This document shows positions 1-11,019 of a stretch of DNA of 64,000 nucleotides, one piece after another. Location: the NCBI RefSeq assembly GCF_028372415.1, contig NC_092877.1, positions 211,412,116 through 211,476,115 of the forward strand, read 5' to 3'. The translations under genes were made by a program, and so were the position numbers. How positions within the stretch are numbered: position 1 is the stretch's first letter; each line of letters begins with the position of its first letter. The notes beneath the pieces are model-generated. The model did no database searches, was not told where the DNA came from, and saw nothing but the letters and a program-made list of their open reading frames with translations. Origin of the DNA: Notamacropus eugenii (taxonomy: Eukaryota; Chordata; Mammalia; Diprotodontia; Macropodidae).

Positions 1-1885
1 GCAACAGTAACAGTGGTAGCAGCCCCCTCCTGCCAACTACCTAACTCCCCCCGCAGGCTGCCATGTCTTGATGATCATGGCCCCCTGGTTCTTTGTCTCT
101 TTGTATTTGTCCTTCCTTGGTCTTAGGTGAAGTCAGTTTGGAGACAATTGCTACCTTGTGAGCTTAGAAAAATCTAGGGTCCATGGCAGAGTTTTCCAAC
201 AATTGACCCTGCTGAGGAACCAGAGATATGCTTAAACAGCAAGTCACCAAAGGTCTGAGTTTCCCAGAACTCTAAATTGATTGAAGTCAAGAGGGAAGGG
301 CTTGTCCATTGGCCATTTGGAACTGATCTTGGTGAGACAAATGCTATGTAATAAACACGTTAAATTTAAGCCCATTTTCCCAGGGAGTAAGGCAGTAAAA
401 GTAAGACTGTGCCCCTGGTTCAGAGGGGGTGTGTGTCTATACTTCTTTCTATGTCTTCTCAGTAATTAACTTTGCTAAAGCTAATTGATGTTACTTTGTT
501 AAATGATATTGTGGTGATAATTGCTGATATAAGAGAGTGAATGATATAAGGAAGATAATTGTAACTGGTAACTAATTGGGGGGGGGGGGAATGGCTGGAG
601 TCAGTAGCTTAAGAGACGCAATCCAACATCTCAGAGGAATTGCTGAAGTCCTATGGAGGAGATACAGCCTTTTTCTGGGAACTTGACTTAACAGTGAGAG
701 TGTAAGTTGGGCTAAAGACCCCCATATCTTATGTAACTACAAGTATATTTATTAAATATTTGTTGTTTGCAAAGAAATGGAAACAAAAAAGAGTTAGAAA
801 ATATAATTGTTTATAATTAAAATGGATAAAACTAACAGATTATCTCAGGATAGGTCTCAAAAGGTTGCTGCTATTAATTGAAATATGGATTTTTCATAGA
901 AGTACCTGGAATTTAATATTTAGTGTTCAGATTTAGAAATGAATTTTTTTTATCACTTTAACCAGGGGCAATCAGTCTCTAGGGAATTAATTCCTATTAA
1001 CTAAACTCATAAAAAATTAGTATAAAAACCAAAATGCTGATTTTTTTTATTTGTAATGAGAATTAAGACTCTCCAATTTCTGAAATGCTCATGTCTCCTA
1101 TCCTAAGATTGTTTTTATCCATATCAAGGTACCCTGGAAAAATCAAATTACTAAGACAGCTACTTAATGAGCAAAGGGAATTGAACGACCTTGAGGAGAA
1201 TTTCACCTAGGTCACCATAGAATCTAAAGAATTATCAGTATTTCAGTTAATAGCAGTTTTTCATGATATTGGCCTCAGATGTGAGGCCAATGTGTTATTT
1301 GTAAGCCTTTGGATTTGCTCATTTCTGATTCCAAAACTTAACAATTATTCTCACCATCTTGTTTCAATCTTTACAAAAAGCAGTATTCGAGGTATATGTC
1401 AATTTATTAGTGTCAAGTTCTTTACAGAACTTTTCTACTAAATCATTCATTATAATAGATATCAGCACATAAACAAAATATCTTTATTACTTTCCACATG
1501 CTTATGTCCTCTGTAGGAACTCTAAGGTGAGATGACCAAGTATTCCATGAAATTATCTTTCTTATTAATTCTCTGTTTCACTCCTTATAGTCTCAGTTCC
1601 AAAACCTTTTCTTTTCTTTTGTCCACTCCACCCCTAAATTTGCACTTCAACACTTATAGCAGATGGTTTTGCTGCTTATTTCACTGAAAATACTGAGGCC
1701 AGTGATATATGACTACAACTCATGGAATGCTGCTGTCTCCAAAGACATGAAATGGAGGATCACCTAAAGGTCAATGGAAAGGCACATGGTGAGTGTGAAC
1801 AGGCTGCAACACATTATAAAAAAAAGGAATTCTAAGGGACTTGTCATCACAAAAATGCATGACCAAAAAAGATGAACTGATATCA
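1..1885. other. Intergenic, no gene recognised
   Basis: No coding exon or RNA gene could be supported here. The sequence is AT-rich with a short poly-G run near 579-589. The first 700 bases could belong to an old LTR or other degraded interspersed repeat, but I could not assign a family. The short open frames have no recognisable protein similarity and no codon structure. Confidence 0.5.
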
Positions 1886-1887
1886 GT

Positions 1888-2290
1888 TAGGTAATGGAAA
1901 AGCACATTATGTTATATGAAAAAGAGGAATATTATTGGGTCCTAAAAATGTCAAAAGGGATCGTTTCAGAGAAACCTGGCAAGACTTATGAGAACTAATG
2001 ACAATGACAAGTGAAGTGAACAAACAAGGAGCACAACTTAATAATGTTGTAATGACAGAAGCCTTAAGAACTCTGATCACTGCAATGACCAATCATGATT
2101 CCAGAAGACTGATGATGGAATATGCTGCCCACCTCTTGACAGAGAAGTGAGACACTCAAAGTGTGGAAAAAGGTACCTTTTTTTGAACATGGACACTGTG
2201 AGAATTTGTTTTTCTTGACTAGGTTTATTTCTTATAAAGATTTTGTTTTTCTTTTCTTCTTTTACAAATTTGAAGAGGAGAGGTGTGTGG
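1888..2290 (+). mobile_element. L1 LINE 3' end (ORF2 terminus plus 3'UTR)
   Basis: The plus strand matches, from my knowledge of marsupial L1 copies, the last codons of ORF2 and the start of the 3'UTR. Recognisable elements are the GGAATATTATTG segment, the 'GTTTCAGAGAAACCTGG' segment, a stretch resembling 'CTCTGATCACTGCAATGACC', and the downstream 'GATTCCAGAAGACTGATGATG'-like motif. It is 5'-truncated and not coding. It runs into the TG/AG microsatellite, which probably grew from its 3' tail region. Confidence 0.75.
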
Positions 2291-2324
2291 GTATGTGTGT
2301 GTGTGTGTGTGTATGTGTGTGTAC

Positions 2325-2410
<86 letters not shown>
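2282..2410. repeat. Compound (TG)n-(GA)n microsatellite
   Basis: About 60 bases of imperfect TG repeat, interrupted by TA and AC steps, pass directly into about 60 bases of nearly pure GA. Open frames across it on both strands are low-complexity artefacts. The purine strand of the GA part could adopt H-DNA, and the TG part Z-DNA; that is a general property, not shown here. Confidence 0.95.
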
Positions 2411-2413
<3 letters not shown>

Positions 2414-3038
2414 GATAAGGTCGCAAAACTTAAAAAAGGAAAGAGAGTCATTGACAATTTTTTCAAGTGCACAGAAGACAACAAAAGGAAGGAGAAGTGG
2501 AATCCCAGACAAGCAGGATAGCTTTGAAAATTATGTGTTGAGTTTATTACACACTTACAAAGAAAGGTAAGCAATACATAATAGCCACAGTTCCATGTAT
2601 AATCCTCCATTTCTGTTCTACTATATGTCTTGTTTTATTTGGTGTTTTGAGATTGGAATAATTTATTTTCAAAATTTTTAAAAATAACAGTGGGTTAGAC
2701 ATGGGATGACAAGAGATTACCAGGTCTGAGTGGTACACTGGCATGCTCATATGAATTGTTCTTATATGAAACTCTCAGTTTCTTCGCTATATAACCCAGG
2801 ACTCAAGTCTAGACATTTGGAGAATATTTCTCTTCTTTGGAGCTGGTGAAGGGTTAGGAGAAGAGAGATGTTCATTCTTCTGGCCCAGGCTTCAAGAGAC
2901 AATCCATGAGTATGTGGTTGAGGCTTGCTTCAGGGAGACATTTGTGGAGAGAGAAAGAAAATTTTGAAAGAAGTTAATGTATAGTAGAGATTTCCCCTCA
3001 AGCATGCCTCTGACTTCCAGATTGCCACATTAGGCTTC
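2411..3038. other. Intergenic spacer, nothing recognised
   Basis: Unique-looking sequence between the microsatellite and the target-site duplication of the HAL1-type element. Open frames on the minus strand are short and not protein-like. Confidence 0.4.
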
Positions 3039-3052
3039 AAGGAATTTCCCCT
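3039..3052. repeat. Left target-site duplication of HAL1-type insertion
   Basis: The 14-mer AAGGAATTTCCCCT here is repeated exactly at 6917-6930, directly after an A-rich tail. The two copies bracket the element that starts with the L1-like 5' motif containing CCAAGATGGTGGAGTAGAAG. This is the signature of L1-type target-primed reverse transcription. Confidence 0.75.
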
Positions 3053-3722
3053 ATGGGGGTAGAGCCAAGATGGTGGAGTAGAAGCATGGACCTGCTCTAG
3101 ACAGGAAGGGTCTATCACATCAGACTTGGAGCAGAGCGCAGCCCAGCATGGGCCACCTGTCAAGGACAGGACTGGAGCAGGCTTCAGGGCACAGAATCAC
3201 GGGTAGCATCTGTGGTTCCCAGATTTCTCAACCCACAAATGCCAAAGACAGCTTCCAATGTCGGTAAGAAAGCTATTTCACTTGAGTGAGAAGGGAGCTG
3301 AGTCCTGCCCCAGCCCCTGGCTCAGGGTGACTGCAGCCACTGCCCAGCAGCCTCCACTTTTGGAGCACTCAGCCTAAAGACCCTGGGGGAATCAAACAGC
3401 TCATCTTGGTCTCAATCCTGAGTAGTGGTGCTGGGAAGTCCTGAGGAAGAGTGCTGACATGGTGGAGCAGGTGGTGGCTGTGGAGAGGGAACCCTACTCA
3501 CAGTTCCAGGGCAGAAAAGAGTGCTTGTGGTTGCTCACAGACCAGAGGGCAGGCCAGGAAAGGAGTAAACTCTTCTCCCTTGATTGTGCCACCTTGGAGG
3601 AACTGAGAACCTAGAGGTCCCTAGAGATATCTCAGAGAATAGCTGCAAAAAACCTCTGAAGCCTGTGGTAGTATACTCTCCACTTGAGAGATGACTCAAA
3701 AGTCAAGTAACTGACTGGGAAA

Positions 3723-4800
3723 ATGCCCAAAAAGGGGGAAAATAAGACTATAGAAGGTTACTTTCTGGGAGAAAAGGTATTTTCTTCCATTCTTTTGGGT
3801 GAGGAAGAACAAAGTATACCACCAGAGGAAGACATCAAAGTCCAGGCTTCTATATCAAAAACCTCCCCCAAAATATGAAATGGTCTCAGGCCATGCAAGA
3901 ATTCAAAAAGGATTTTGAAAATCAATTAAGAGAGGTGGAGGAAAAATTGGGAAGAGAAATGAGAGCAATGCAAGACAATCATGAAAAACAAGTCAACAGC
4001 TTGCTAAAGGAAACCCCCCAAAAATTCTGAAGAAAATAACACCTTTAAGAATAAAGTAATCTAAATGGCAAAAGAGGTCCAAAGAGCCAATGAGGAGAAG
4101 AATGATTTAAAAAGCAGAACTGGCCAAATGGAAAGGGAAGTCCAAAAGCTCACTGAAGAAAATAGTTCTTTAAAAATTAGAATAGAGCAGATAGAAGCTA
4201 ATGACTTTATGAGAAACCAAAAAATTACAAAACAAAACCAAAAAACTGAAAACATGGAAGACAATGTGATATATCTCATTGGAAAAACAAATGACCTGGA
4301 AAATAGATCCAGGAGAGACAATCTTAAAATTATTGGTCTACCTGAAAACCTTGATCAAAAAAGAACATAGACATCATCTTCCAAGAAATTATCAAGGAAA
4401 ACTGCCCTGATATTCTAGAACTAGAGAGTTAAAATAGAAATACAAAGAATTCACCAATCACCTCCTGTAAGAGATCTCAAAAGGAAAACTCCTAGGAATA
4501 TTGTGGCCAAATTCCAGAGTTCCCTGCTCAAGGAGAAAAAATTAAAAGCAGCCTGAAAAAAACAATTCAAGTATTGTGGAAATACAATCAGGATAACACA
4601 GGACTTAGCAGCTTCTACACTAAGGGATAGAATGGCTTGGAATATGATATTCCAGAGGTCAAAGGAGAGAGGATTAAAACCAAGAATCACCTACCCAGCA
4701 AAACTGAGTATAATACTTTAAGGAAAAAAACTGAATATCAATAAAATAGAGGACTTCCAAACATTCTTGATGAAAAGACCAGAGTTGAATAGAAATTTTG
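3723..4800 (+). pseudogene. Degraded L1/HAL1 ORF1p-like reading frame
   Basis: A start at 3723 reads MPKKGENKT, a lysine-rich N-terminus like other marsupial ORF1 proteins, and is soon closed by a stop near 3876. An open stretch at 4065-4367 encodes a heptad-rich coiled coil (MAKEVQRANEEKNDL...), then ENRSRRDNLKIIGLPE. The latter matches the junction into the ORF1p RRM domain in L1 families. The remaining C-terminal part, with 'PRIVAKFQSS' and 'FQRSKERGLKPRITYPAK'-like similarity, continues in shifted frames to about 4800. ORF1p forms trimers that coat L1 RNA; this copy cannot make a full protein. Confidence 0.75.
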
Positions 4801-4951
4801 ACTTTCAAATAGAAGAATCAAGAGAAACATGAAAAGGTAAACAGGAAAGAGAAGCCTTAAGAAATTAATTAAAGTTGAACTGTTTACATTCCTACATGGA
4901 AAGATCTTATTTTTAACTCATGAGACCTTTTTCAGTATTAGGGTAGTTAGA

Positions 4952-5310
4952 AGGAATATACATATATATGCATGTACATACACACATACATACATATATA
5001 TGTAGGTATGTATGTATATATTATGTATGTATATGTATGTAGGTGTATGTGTATATGCATAGACAGAGGAATATACATATATATGCATGTACATACACGC
5101 ATACATACATATATGTAGGTATGTATGTATATACTATATATGTATCAGTATGTATATGTATGTGGGTGTATGTGTATATGCATAGACAGAGGAATATACA
5201 ATATATGCATGTACATACATGCATACATACATATATATGTAGGTATGAATGTATATATTATATATGTACAGGTATGTATATGTATGTGGGTGTATGTATA
5301 TATACATAGA
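4952..5310 (+). repeat. Tandem array, about three units of 115-123 bp
   Basis: Units start with AGGAATATACATATATATGC near 4952, 5067 and 5190 (the third unit lacks a few bases). Each passes through ATACATACAT and ATGTATGTAT blocks to end in a GCATAGACAG-type motif. The array lies inside the 3'UTR of the HAL1-type element and is an expansion of its internal simple repeat. Both strands yield low-complexity Tyr/His/Ile/Cys frames that are not genes. Confidence 0.85.
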
Positions 5311-6048
5311 GAGAGGGCACAGGGTGAAGTGAATATGAAGGGCGAATACCTAAAAAAAATAAAATTTACTGTTGAATAGAACGTACTAGGAATAAGAGAA
5401 AGGGACAGGTAGAATGTAGCAAATCATCTCACATAAAAGAGGGAAGAAAGAGCTTTTACAATGGAGGGGAAGAGGGGGGAGATGAAAGGAAATAAGTGAG
5501 TCTTACTGTCATGGGATTTGGCTTAAGGAGGAATAATATACACTCAGTTGAATATGGAAATCTATTTTACCCTGCAGGAAGGCAAGGGGGAAAGGGAGAC
5601 ACTGGAATAAATTGAGGGCACGATAGGACAGAGGGAAATGTGGTTAGTCTTTTACAATATAACTATTATGGAAGTGCTTTGCACTGCTACACATGTATGG
5701 CCTATATTGAATTTCTTGTTTTTGCAATGTGGGTAGGGAGGGAATGAGAGAATATGGAATTCAAAGCTTTAATAATGAATGTTAAAATTGTTTTAGCATG
5801 CAAATGGAAATTAAGATAAACAGGCAATGGAATATAGAAATCTATTTTGCCCTACAGGAAAATAGAGGGAAAGGGGATAGAAGAAGGGTGAGTAATAGAA
5901 GGAAGGATAGACTCGAGGAAGGGGTGGATGGGGTGCATGCTGTCCTGGGGTAGGGGGTGGGGAGAAATGGGGAGAAAATTTTGAATTGAAATTCTTGTGG
6001 AAGTGAATGTGGAGAACTGAAAAAAAAATAAATTATATATTTCAAAGA

Positions 6049-6916
6049 AAACGAATTTCCTTGAAGGTAACCTCAGGTAAAATTTGGTATTGATGGAAAA
6101 GTCAAGGTTTTAATGGTAAATTTGATTTTATGATTGCCATTTAATCAGGAACTAGAACATGTATAGAAAGGCATGTGAGCTATTTAAGACTTACCTCAAA
6201 AGACGTTCTTTAGCCAAAGTGAAACTATAATCATATTTGAAACCTGGTTATTGGAACTTGCCATTTTTAGATGCTATGGGACTATTAAGTGACTTCTTCT
6301 GAGTCTAACTCCAAGCATGGGTAGCAAGAAAGGTGATCTGAGCCTCCAATACACGATGCCAGTAAGCTGATGAGATGCTGGTATGAACTGCATAAGTGAT
6401 CTCAAGGGAAGGGTGGGAGAGCGGCTATTCAGCATGGGCTGAGGTGGGATTCTCCTGACTCAATTTCCCCACTGACACCTGGCAGACTTTAAGCCTGACT
6501 GAATGCAAGTGCATAATCTAATCCCGTCTGGAATTGACATGAAGTTGGGGAGATATTGTATCCCTGCAATGTCCTTACTATTGGTGGCAATTTCCTATAG
6601 TCAAAAGGTTTGTAAACTTAATACCAGATCTATTCGATTATAGATTATGGGTAGGGGAATATCTGAGGTTGTCTAAAATTAAGCTATTAGGCATAGGACT
6701 TTAGATCAACAACAATAAGTTAGGGTCCTTTAATTCTTAATAATACTGTGGAGACAATTAGATCAAGAGCTTTTGTGTCTCAGTTGGTTAATGTTTAAAA
6801 AAAAAATTTCTTTTGTGGTCCATATTGTAAATGCTTTAAAAAAGAAGTATCACCTGACCAAAAGTTGGAATTGCTTTATCTGTTATAAACTGTGTTAAAA
6901 ATAAATCATAAAAAAA
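6049..6916. other. Extra sequence inside the target-site duplication, possible 3' transduction
   Basis: This 0.87-kb segment lies after the natural 3' end of the HAL1-type element but before the second 14-bp duplication. It ends with AATAAATCAT and a run of A (about 6900-6918), like a second polyadenylation site. It does not resemble the element body. A readthrough transcript carried along with the element would explain it. It holds no convincing coding region. Confidence 0.45.
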
Positions 6917-6930
6917 AAGGAATTTCCCCT
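6917..6930. repeat. Right target-site duplication of HAL1-type insertion
   Basis: Exact copy of AAGGAATTTCCCCT seen at 3039-3052, placed directly after the A-run that ends the inserted segment. Confidence 0.75.
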
Positions 6931-6934
6931 TCAG

Positions 6935-8150
6935 TGAGATTAATAATAATTTTAAAGGACTATTTTCTTCAGTGAGCTTTTGAACCTCTTTTTCCATTTG
7001 GCAATTCTTCTTTTTAAAGCATTCTTCTTCTCATTGGCTTTTTGGACTTCTTTTGCCATTTGGGTCGTCTATTTTTAAAGGTATTTTCTTCAGCATTTTT
7101 TTTAGGTCTCCTTTAGCAAGCTGCTGACTTGTTTTTCATGATTTTCTTGCATTGCTCTCATTTCTCTTCCCAATTTTTCCTCCACCTCTCTTACTTGATT
7201 TTCAAAGTTCTTTTTGAGCTCTTCCATGGCCTAAGACCATTTTATATTTTTGGGGAGGCTTTGAATGTAGGAGCCTTGACCTTGCTATCTTCCTCTGGTT
7301 GCATGCTTTGTTCTTCCTCACCTGAAAGAATAGAAGAAAATACCTTTTCACCCAGAAAGTATCCTTCTATAGTCTTATTTTCCCCCCTTTGGGGCATTTT
7401 TTCCAGCCAATTTCTTGACTTTTGAGCCCTTGGTCAAATGGAGGGTATACTTCCCAGGCTTCAGAAGTTTTGTGTAGCTGTTCTCTGAGACATCTCTAGA
7501 GATCTGTGAGTTCTCAGTTCCTCGAAGGTGATGTAATCAAGTGAGATCTGGTGTTTACTCCTCTCCTGGCTGGTGCTCTGGTCTGTGAGCAACCACAAGC
7601 ACTCTTTTCTACCTTGGAACTGCAAGTAGGATTCCCTCTCCACAACTGCCACCAGCTCTGCAATGCCAGAACCTCTCCCCACCCCAGGATGGTCTCTCAG
7701 AACTGAGACCCAGATCAGCTGCTCAATTCCTCTACTATCTAAAAGCTGAGAACTCAAGAAGCAGCCACTGATGAGGTAGTGGCTGGGCTGCCCTGGGGCT
7801 GGAGCTGGGGCAGGACTAAGTTCCCCTCTCACTCAGGTGAAAGAGCTTTCTCACTGACCTTTGAAGCTGTCTTTGGCATTTGTAGATTGAGAAATCTGAA
7901 AACTGGATCAGCTGCCTGTAATTCAGTGCCCTGAAGCCTGCTCCAGTCCTCTCTGTACCCAGTGCAATAGACTCTTCCTGTTGGCCTTTCTGGTTGTCTT
8001 GGGCTGGAAATATGTTTCACTCTGTCATTCTGTGGCTTCTGCTGCTCTAGAATTTGTTATTACAGGTATTTTTAGGGCTTTCTGGGGAGAGTTTGAGCAG
8101 GTCCATGCTTCTACTCCACCATCTTGGTTCTGCCCCCCACTATTCATTTT
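6935..8150 (-). mobile_element. L1/HAL1 5' half in opposite orientation
   Basis: The minus strand reads the same 5'UTR and ORF1 coiled-coil region as the element at 3053. The 5' start motif appears as its complement near 8110-8146 (ACCATCTTGGTTCTGCCCCC), and the ORF1 coiled coil lies at about 6960-7200. Unlike usual L1 copies it keeps the 5' end and lacks the 3' half; homology stops close to 6935, next to the duplication of the neighbouring insertion. ORF1 is disrupted. Confidence 0.75.
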
Positions 8151-8221
8151 TTGTGATGGTCTCTTGCGTCAATGGCATTTAGTGGAAAGTCAAGCTTTTG
8201 GCTATAGCTTGGAGCACTCCT

Positions 8222-8464
8222 TCATTATTTGTTTAATCATTTTTCAGTTGTATCTGACTCTGGGCTTTTCTTGGCAAAGATATTGAAGTGGTTTGCCATT
8301 TCCTTCTCCAGCTAATTTTACAGATGAGGAAACCAAGATAAACAGGGTTAAGTGATTTGCCCAAGGTCACCCAGCTAGTAAGTGTCTGAGGCCAGATTTG
8401 AAGGAAGATGAGTCTTCCTGACCACAGGCCTGATATGTTATCTACTGTGCTGCCAAGCTGCCCT
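8222..8464 (-). mobile_element. Marsupial SINE with CORE/MIR-like middle, full-length type
   Basis: The complement opens with GGGCAGCTTGGCAGCACAGT and carries the CORE-like CTAGCTGGGTGACCTTGGGC segment. It ends with 'GAGTCAGATACAACTGAAAA'. This is the same family as the copies at 10652 and 26797. These are non-autonomous and depend on a LINE for movement. Confidence 0.85.
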
Positions 8465-9424
8465 TTTCTTTATCATTAAGGAGTAGTAACTAGGGAATAT
8501 GGTGAACAAAAAAAAATTTCCCTTAGCAATATTTAGGGGAATTGATAGATAGAATTCTAGTCGAGTAATCTCATAATGAGGAGAACAGAGTGGTTAGCCT
8601 TGTGGCCTCAATCTACTGCTCCTTTCTTGGAGGAATCTCTTGGAGAAGTATGGGTGAGATTCCAGGGACATGGATTTATGCCTCCCTTAGGGCTTAATTT
8701 AGGTAGGCCAACGTGGATATAACTTAGATGCGCAATACGCACACCTCACATCTATGTCCAGTCAGTTAAGCTTTGTAAATAGTTCTGAATCTCCTCACAT
8801 ACCTTCAAATAAAGGTCATAAAAGTTGCCAACATTCTTTATTTGCCCTTAATACTGCACATTACAAATGGATTTCATACAGCAGGAGAGTCAGTCAGTAG
8901 TTATTGCTCCAGGGATGAGCAGGAAATACAGGTTTCACCATGTCTCTAAAATTTAAGCCTTTTTGTTTGTCATTCCTAAAAATTTTTTAAAATTACTTCA
9001 GTCAGTTTTGCCACCATTTCGTTGCCTCATTCATTACTACTATAATGTGCTGAATGGTACCCAATCAGACTGAAAAAGTCAATGTGGCCCCCAAGCACCT
9101 AATATCAGCATGCAATGACTTAAGCACTAAGGCACTTTTTAAAAAATTTCCCACTATTCTCAATATTAAATATAAGAGCAACTCGGTAGCATTATCTTGG
9201 GAAAAAAGTTGTAAAAATTGACTGTTGGTTCTAAAGATAGTTTTAATTCATTGTAAAACTGTTTTTAAGAGTAGAAAGTGCTCCATCAATCAACAAGCAT
9301 ATTATAACTATTTTGCTTTGTCCTGGTTAATTAACATATCACTGTATTAGGAACAGTAGCAGTAACCTTTAAACACACTCCATTACAATTTATTATACCA
9401 GACCTGCCAAGATGCCTGCTGTAC
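8465..9424. other. Intergenic, nothing recognised
   Basis: AT-rich sequence without a supportable gene or clear repeat. Short A and T homopolymers only. Confidence 0.4.
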
Positions 9425-9735
9425 ATTCATAAAACATGAAATTACAGTACATGGTTCAACCATTCCCCAATTTGAGGGTATACCTTTTGTTTCCAGCTTT
9501 TTATTTTAAGTAATGCTGTTATAAACATTTTTGTACCTATGGGTCTTCTTGCTGGAAGTAATATCAGCGTATGATACAATCTGCCAGCCATATGAAATAA
9601 TCACATTGGCCCAGGGTTATAAACAATTTGGTTACTTTTCATGTATATACATAAATTGTTTTCCAAAACAATTGAACCAGTTCTTATCACCACCAGCAGT
9701 GAATTATCATGGAACATTCAAGTTTTTGAGGTAGA
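9425..9735 (-). mobile_element. Old L1 ORF2 3' fragment
   Basis: The minus strand corresponds to the L1 segment around 'TTTATAGCAG...GGAAAC...GGAATGG' near the ORF2 terminus. On the plus strand this is seen as CCATTCCCCAATTTGAGGG and TTATAAACATTTTTGTACC. It is strongly diverged and not coding. Confidence 0.6.
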
Positions 9736-10412
9736 TTTTCTACAGGACTTATATCTTTATATCCATGTGGCTGAATGAGAGATGCTGACAATATAAGATC
9801 ATGTTCTATTATTTGTTGATTTTTTTTTTATAGCATTTAACTCAGTAAAATAAAATCCAGCTTAAAAGGTTCTCTTCAAGCAAAATGAGATTTATGTGCA
9901 TGTTTAAATAATATGAGACTTTCTGGTAGATACAACTACAACTTTATTTTTAAAAACCACTGAGGACTAACATCAAATGAGGCATAAACTGGGGAATGTG
10001 TTCATCCACTGTGATCAGCAGCATAACAGAGTATTTTTATACAGATCCAAAAGTTAGAACCTCACCTATTGAAACCAAGAAAGGGCCTCCAAATGCTCCT
10101 AATCCCAGATGACAATACTGTTTTCACCAAGTCCAAGACACTACAAACCCTCTCAGTGAAATGCACAGTTATTTGAAAGGAATTTGTTTAGACATCCACA
10201 TTAGAAAAACAAAATGGACAGACTATGGCATGTTGATGATGAACTAATAGCCCACTGAGGTAGTGTGTCTGTCTCCTTGCCTGTTAGAGGATTGGGTCTA
10301 GAGAAAGAATATACTGGGTTCAAGTCTTGCCACTGTCAAATTCTGAAGGTGTGACCCTGGGCAAATCACTGAACTTTCCAGTACGCTTAGGTAACCTTCT
10401 AATGACAACAAC
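9736..10412. other. Intergenic, nothing recognised
   Basis: No gene can be supported. The stretch at 10290-10400 has a weak SINE-like appearance (GTGTGACCCTGGGCAAATCAC). Confidence 0.4.
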
Positions 10413-10414
10413 AC

Positions 10415-10477
<63 letters not shown>

Positions 10478-10640
10478 CCATACACACATATGTGTGTACA
10501 CACATTCACAAATTCCCCTGACATATATACATATGTATACATACATGTATAGACATTTATACATATGTGCATGTATATATGTGTATGTGTATGCGTATGC
10601 ATACATGTGCACACATGTGCACCCACAGTTACACCACACA
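10413..10640. repeat. (CT)n microsatellite followed by alternating TG/TA tract
   Basis: About 60 bases of CT repeat (10413-10475) lead into imperfect CACATATGTG / ATACATATG repeats to about 10640. All open frames through it are low-complexity. Confidence 0.9.
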
Positions 10641-10651
10641 CACACATGCAG

Positions 10652-10888
10652 TGGGGGCAGTTAGGTGGTGCAATGGATAGAGTACCAGGACTGATGCCAA
10701 GAAGACTCATCTTCCTCAGTTTAAATCTGGTCTCAGATACTAGCTCTGTGACCCTGGTCAAATCACGTTTGCCTTAGTTTCTTCATTCATAAAATGAGCT
10801 GGAAAAGGAAATGGCAAACCACTCCAGTATCTTTTCCAAGAAAACCCCAAATGGTATCATGAAGAGTTGGACACAACTGAACAACAAC
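10652..10888 (+). mobile_element. Marsupial SINE, full-length type
   Basis: Head GGGGGCAGTTAGGTGGTGCA, middle with TAGCTCTGTGACCCTGGTCA, then GAAATGGCAAACCACTCCAG and tail GGACACAACTGAACAACAAC. The head looks tRNA-like (polymerase III A-box style) but this is a SINE, not a tRNA gene. Confidence 0.9.
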
Positions 10889-11019
10889 ACGTGATATCGT
10901 TGTATAATGGCAATTTAAATGGGAAGATCTTTCCCATTCATGAATAGGTCCATGTGACCTGCTTAAATCACATGGAAGCCCAAGTCACCCGTGGTGGGAG
11001 GAGCTTATTGGATGGGTGG

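Larger units (their letters stand above)
3053..6048 (+). mobile_element. HAL1-type (L1-derived, ORF1-only) retrotransposon, near full length
   Basis: It begins with a marsupial L1-like 5'UTR (CCAAGATGGTGGAGTAGAAG near 3068) and continues through an ORF1-like coiled-coil and RNA-binding region (about 3723-4800). It then goes straight into a purine-rich 3'UTR, with ATAC/ATGT tandem repeats, blocks of GGGGAAGAGGGGG type, and an end near 6035 in AAAAAAAATAAATTATA. No ORF2 (endonuclease or reverse transcriptase) sequence is present, which fits the HAL1 'half-L1' class, mobilised in trans by L1. ORF1 is broken by stops, so the copy is dead. The family name is from memory; a plain L1 with internal deletion is the alternative. 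Confidence 0.7.

Noticed and set aside
2077..2610. 177-codon minus-strand open frame
   Set aside because: Its centre is the translated TG/GA microsatellite (Ser-Leu and His-Thr runs) and part of an L1 3'UTR; no protein-like sequence.
4065..4370. 101-codon coiled-coil protein as a host gene
   Set aside because: It is a remnant of L1/HAL1 ORF1 within a dated insertion, closed early by a frameshift and stops.
10652..10730. tRNA-like head of the SINE as a tRNA gene
   Set aside because: No cloverleaf can be completed and it is followed by the SINE body; same head in other SINE copies.
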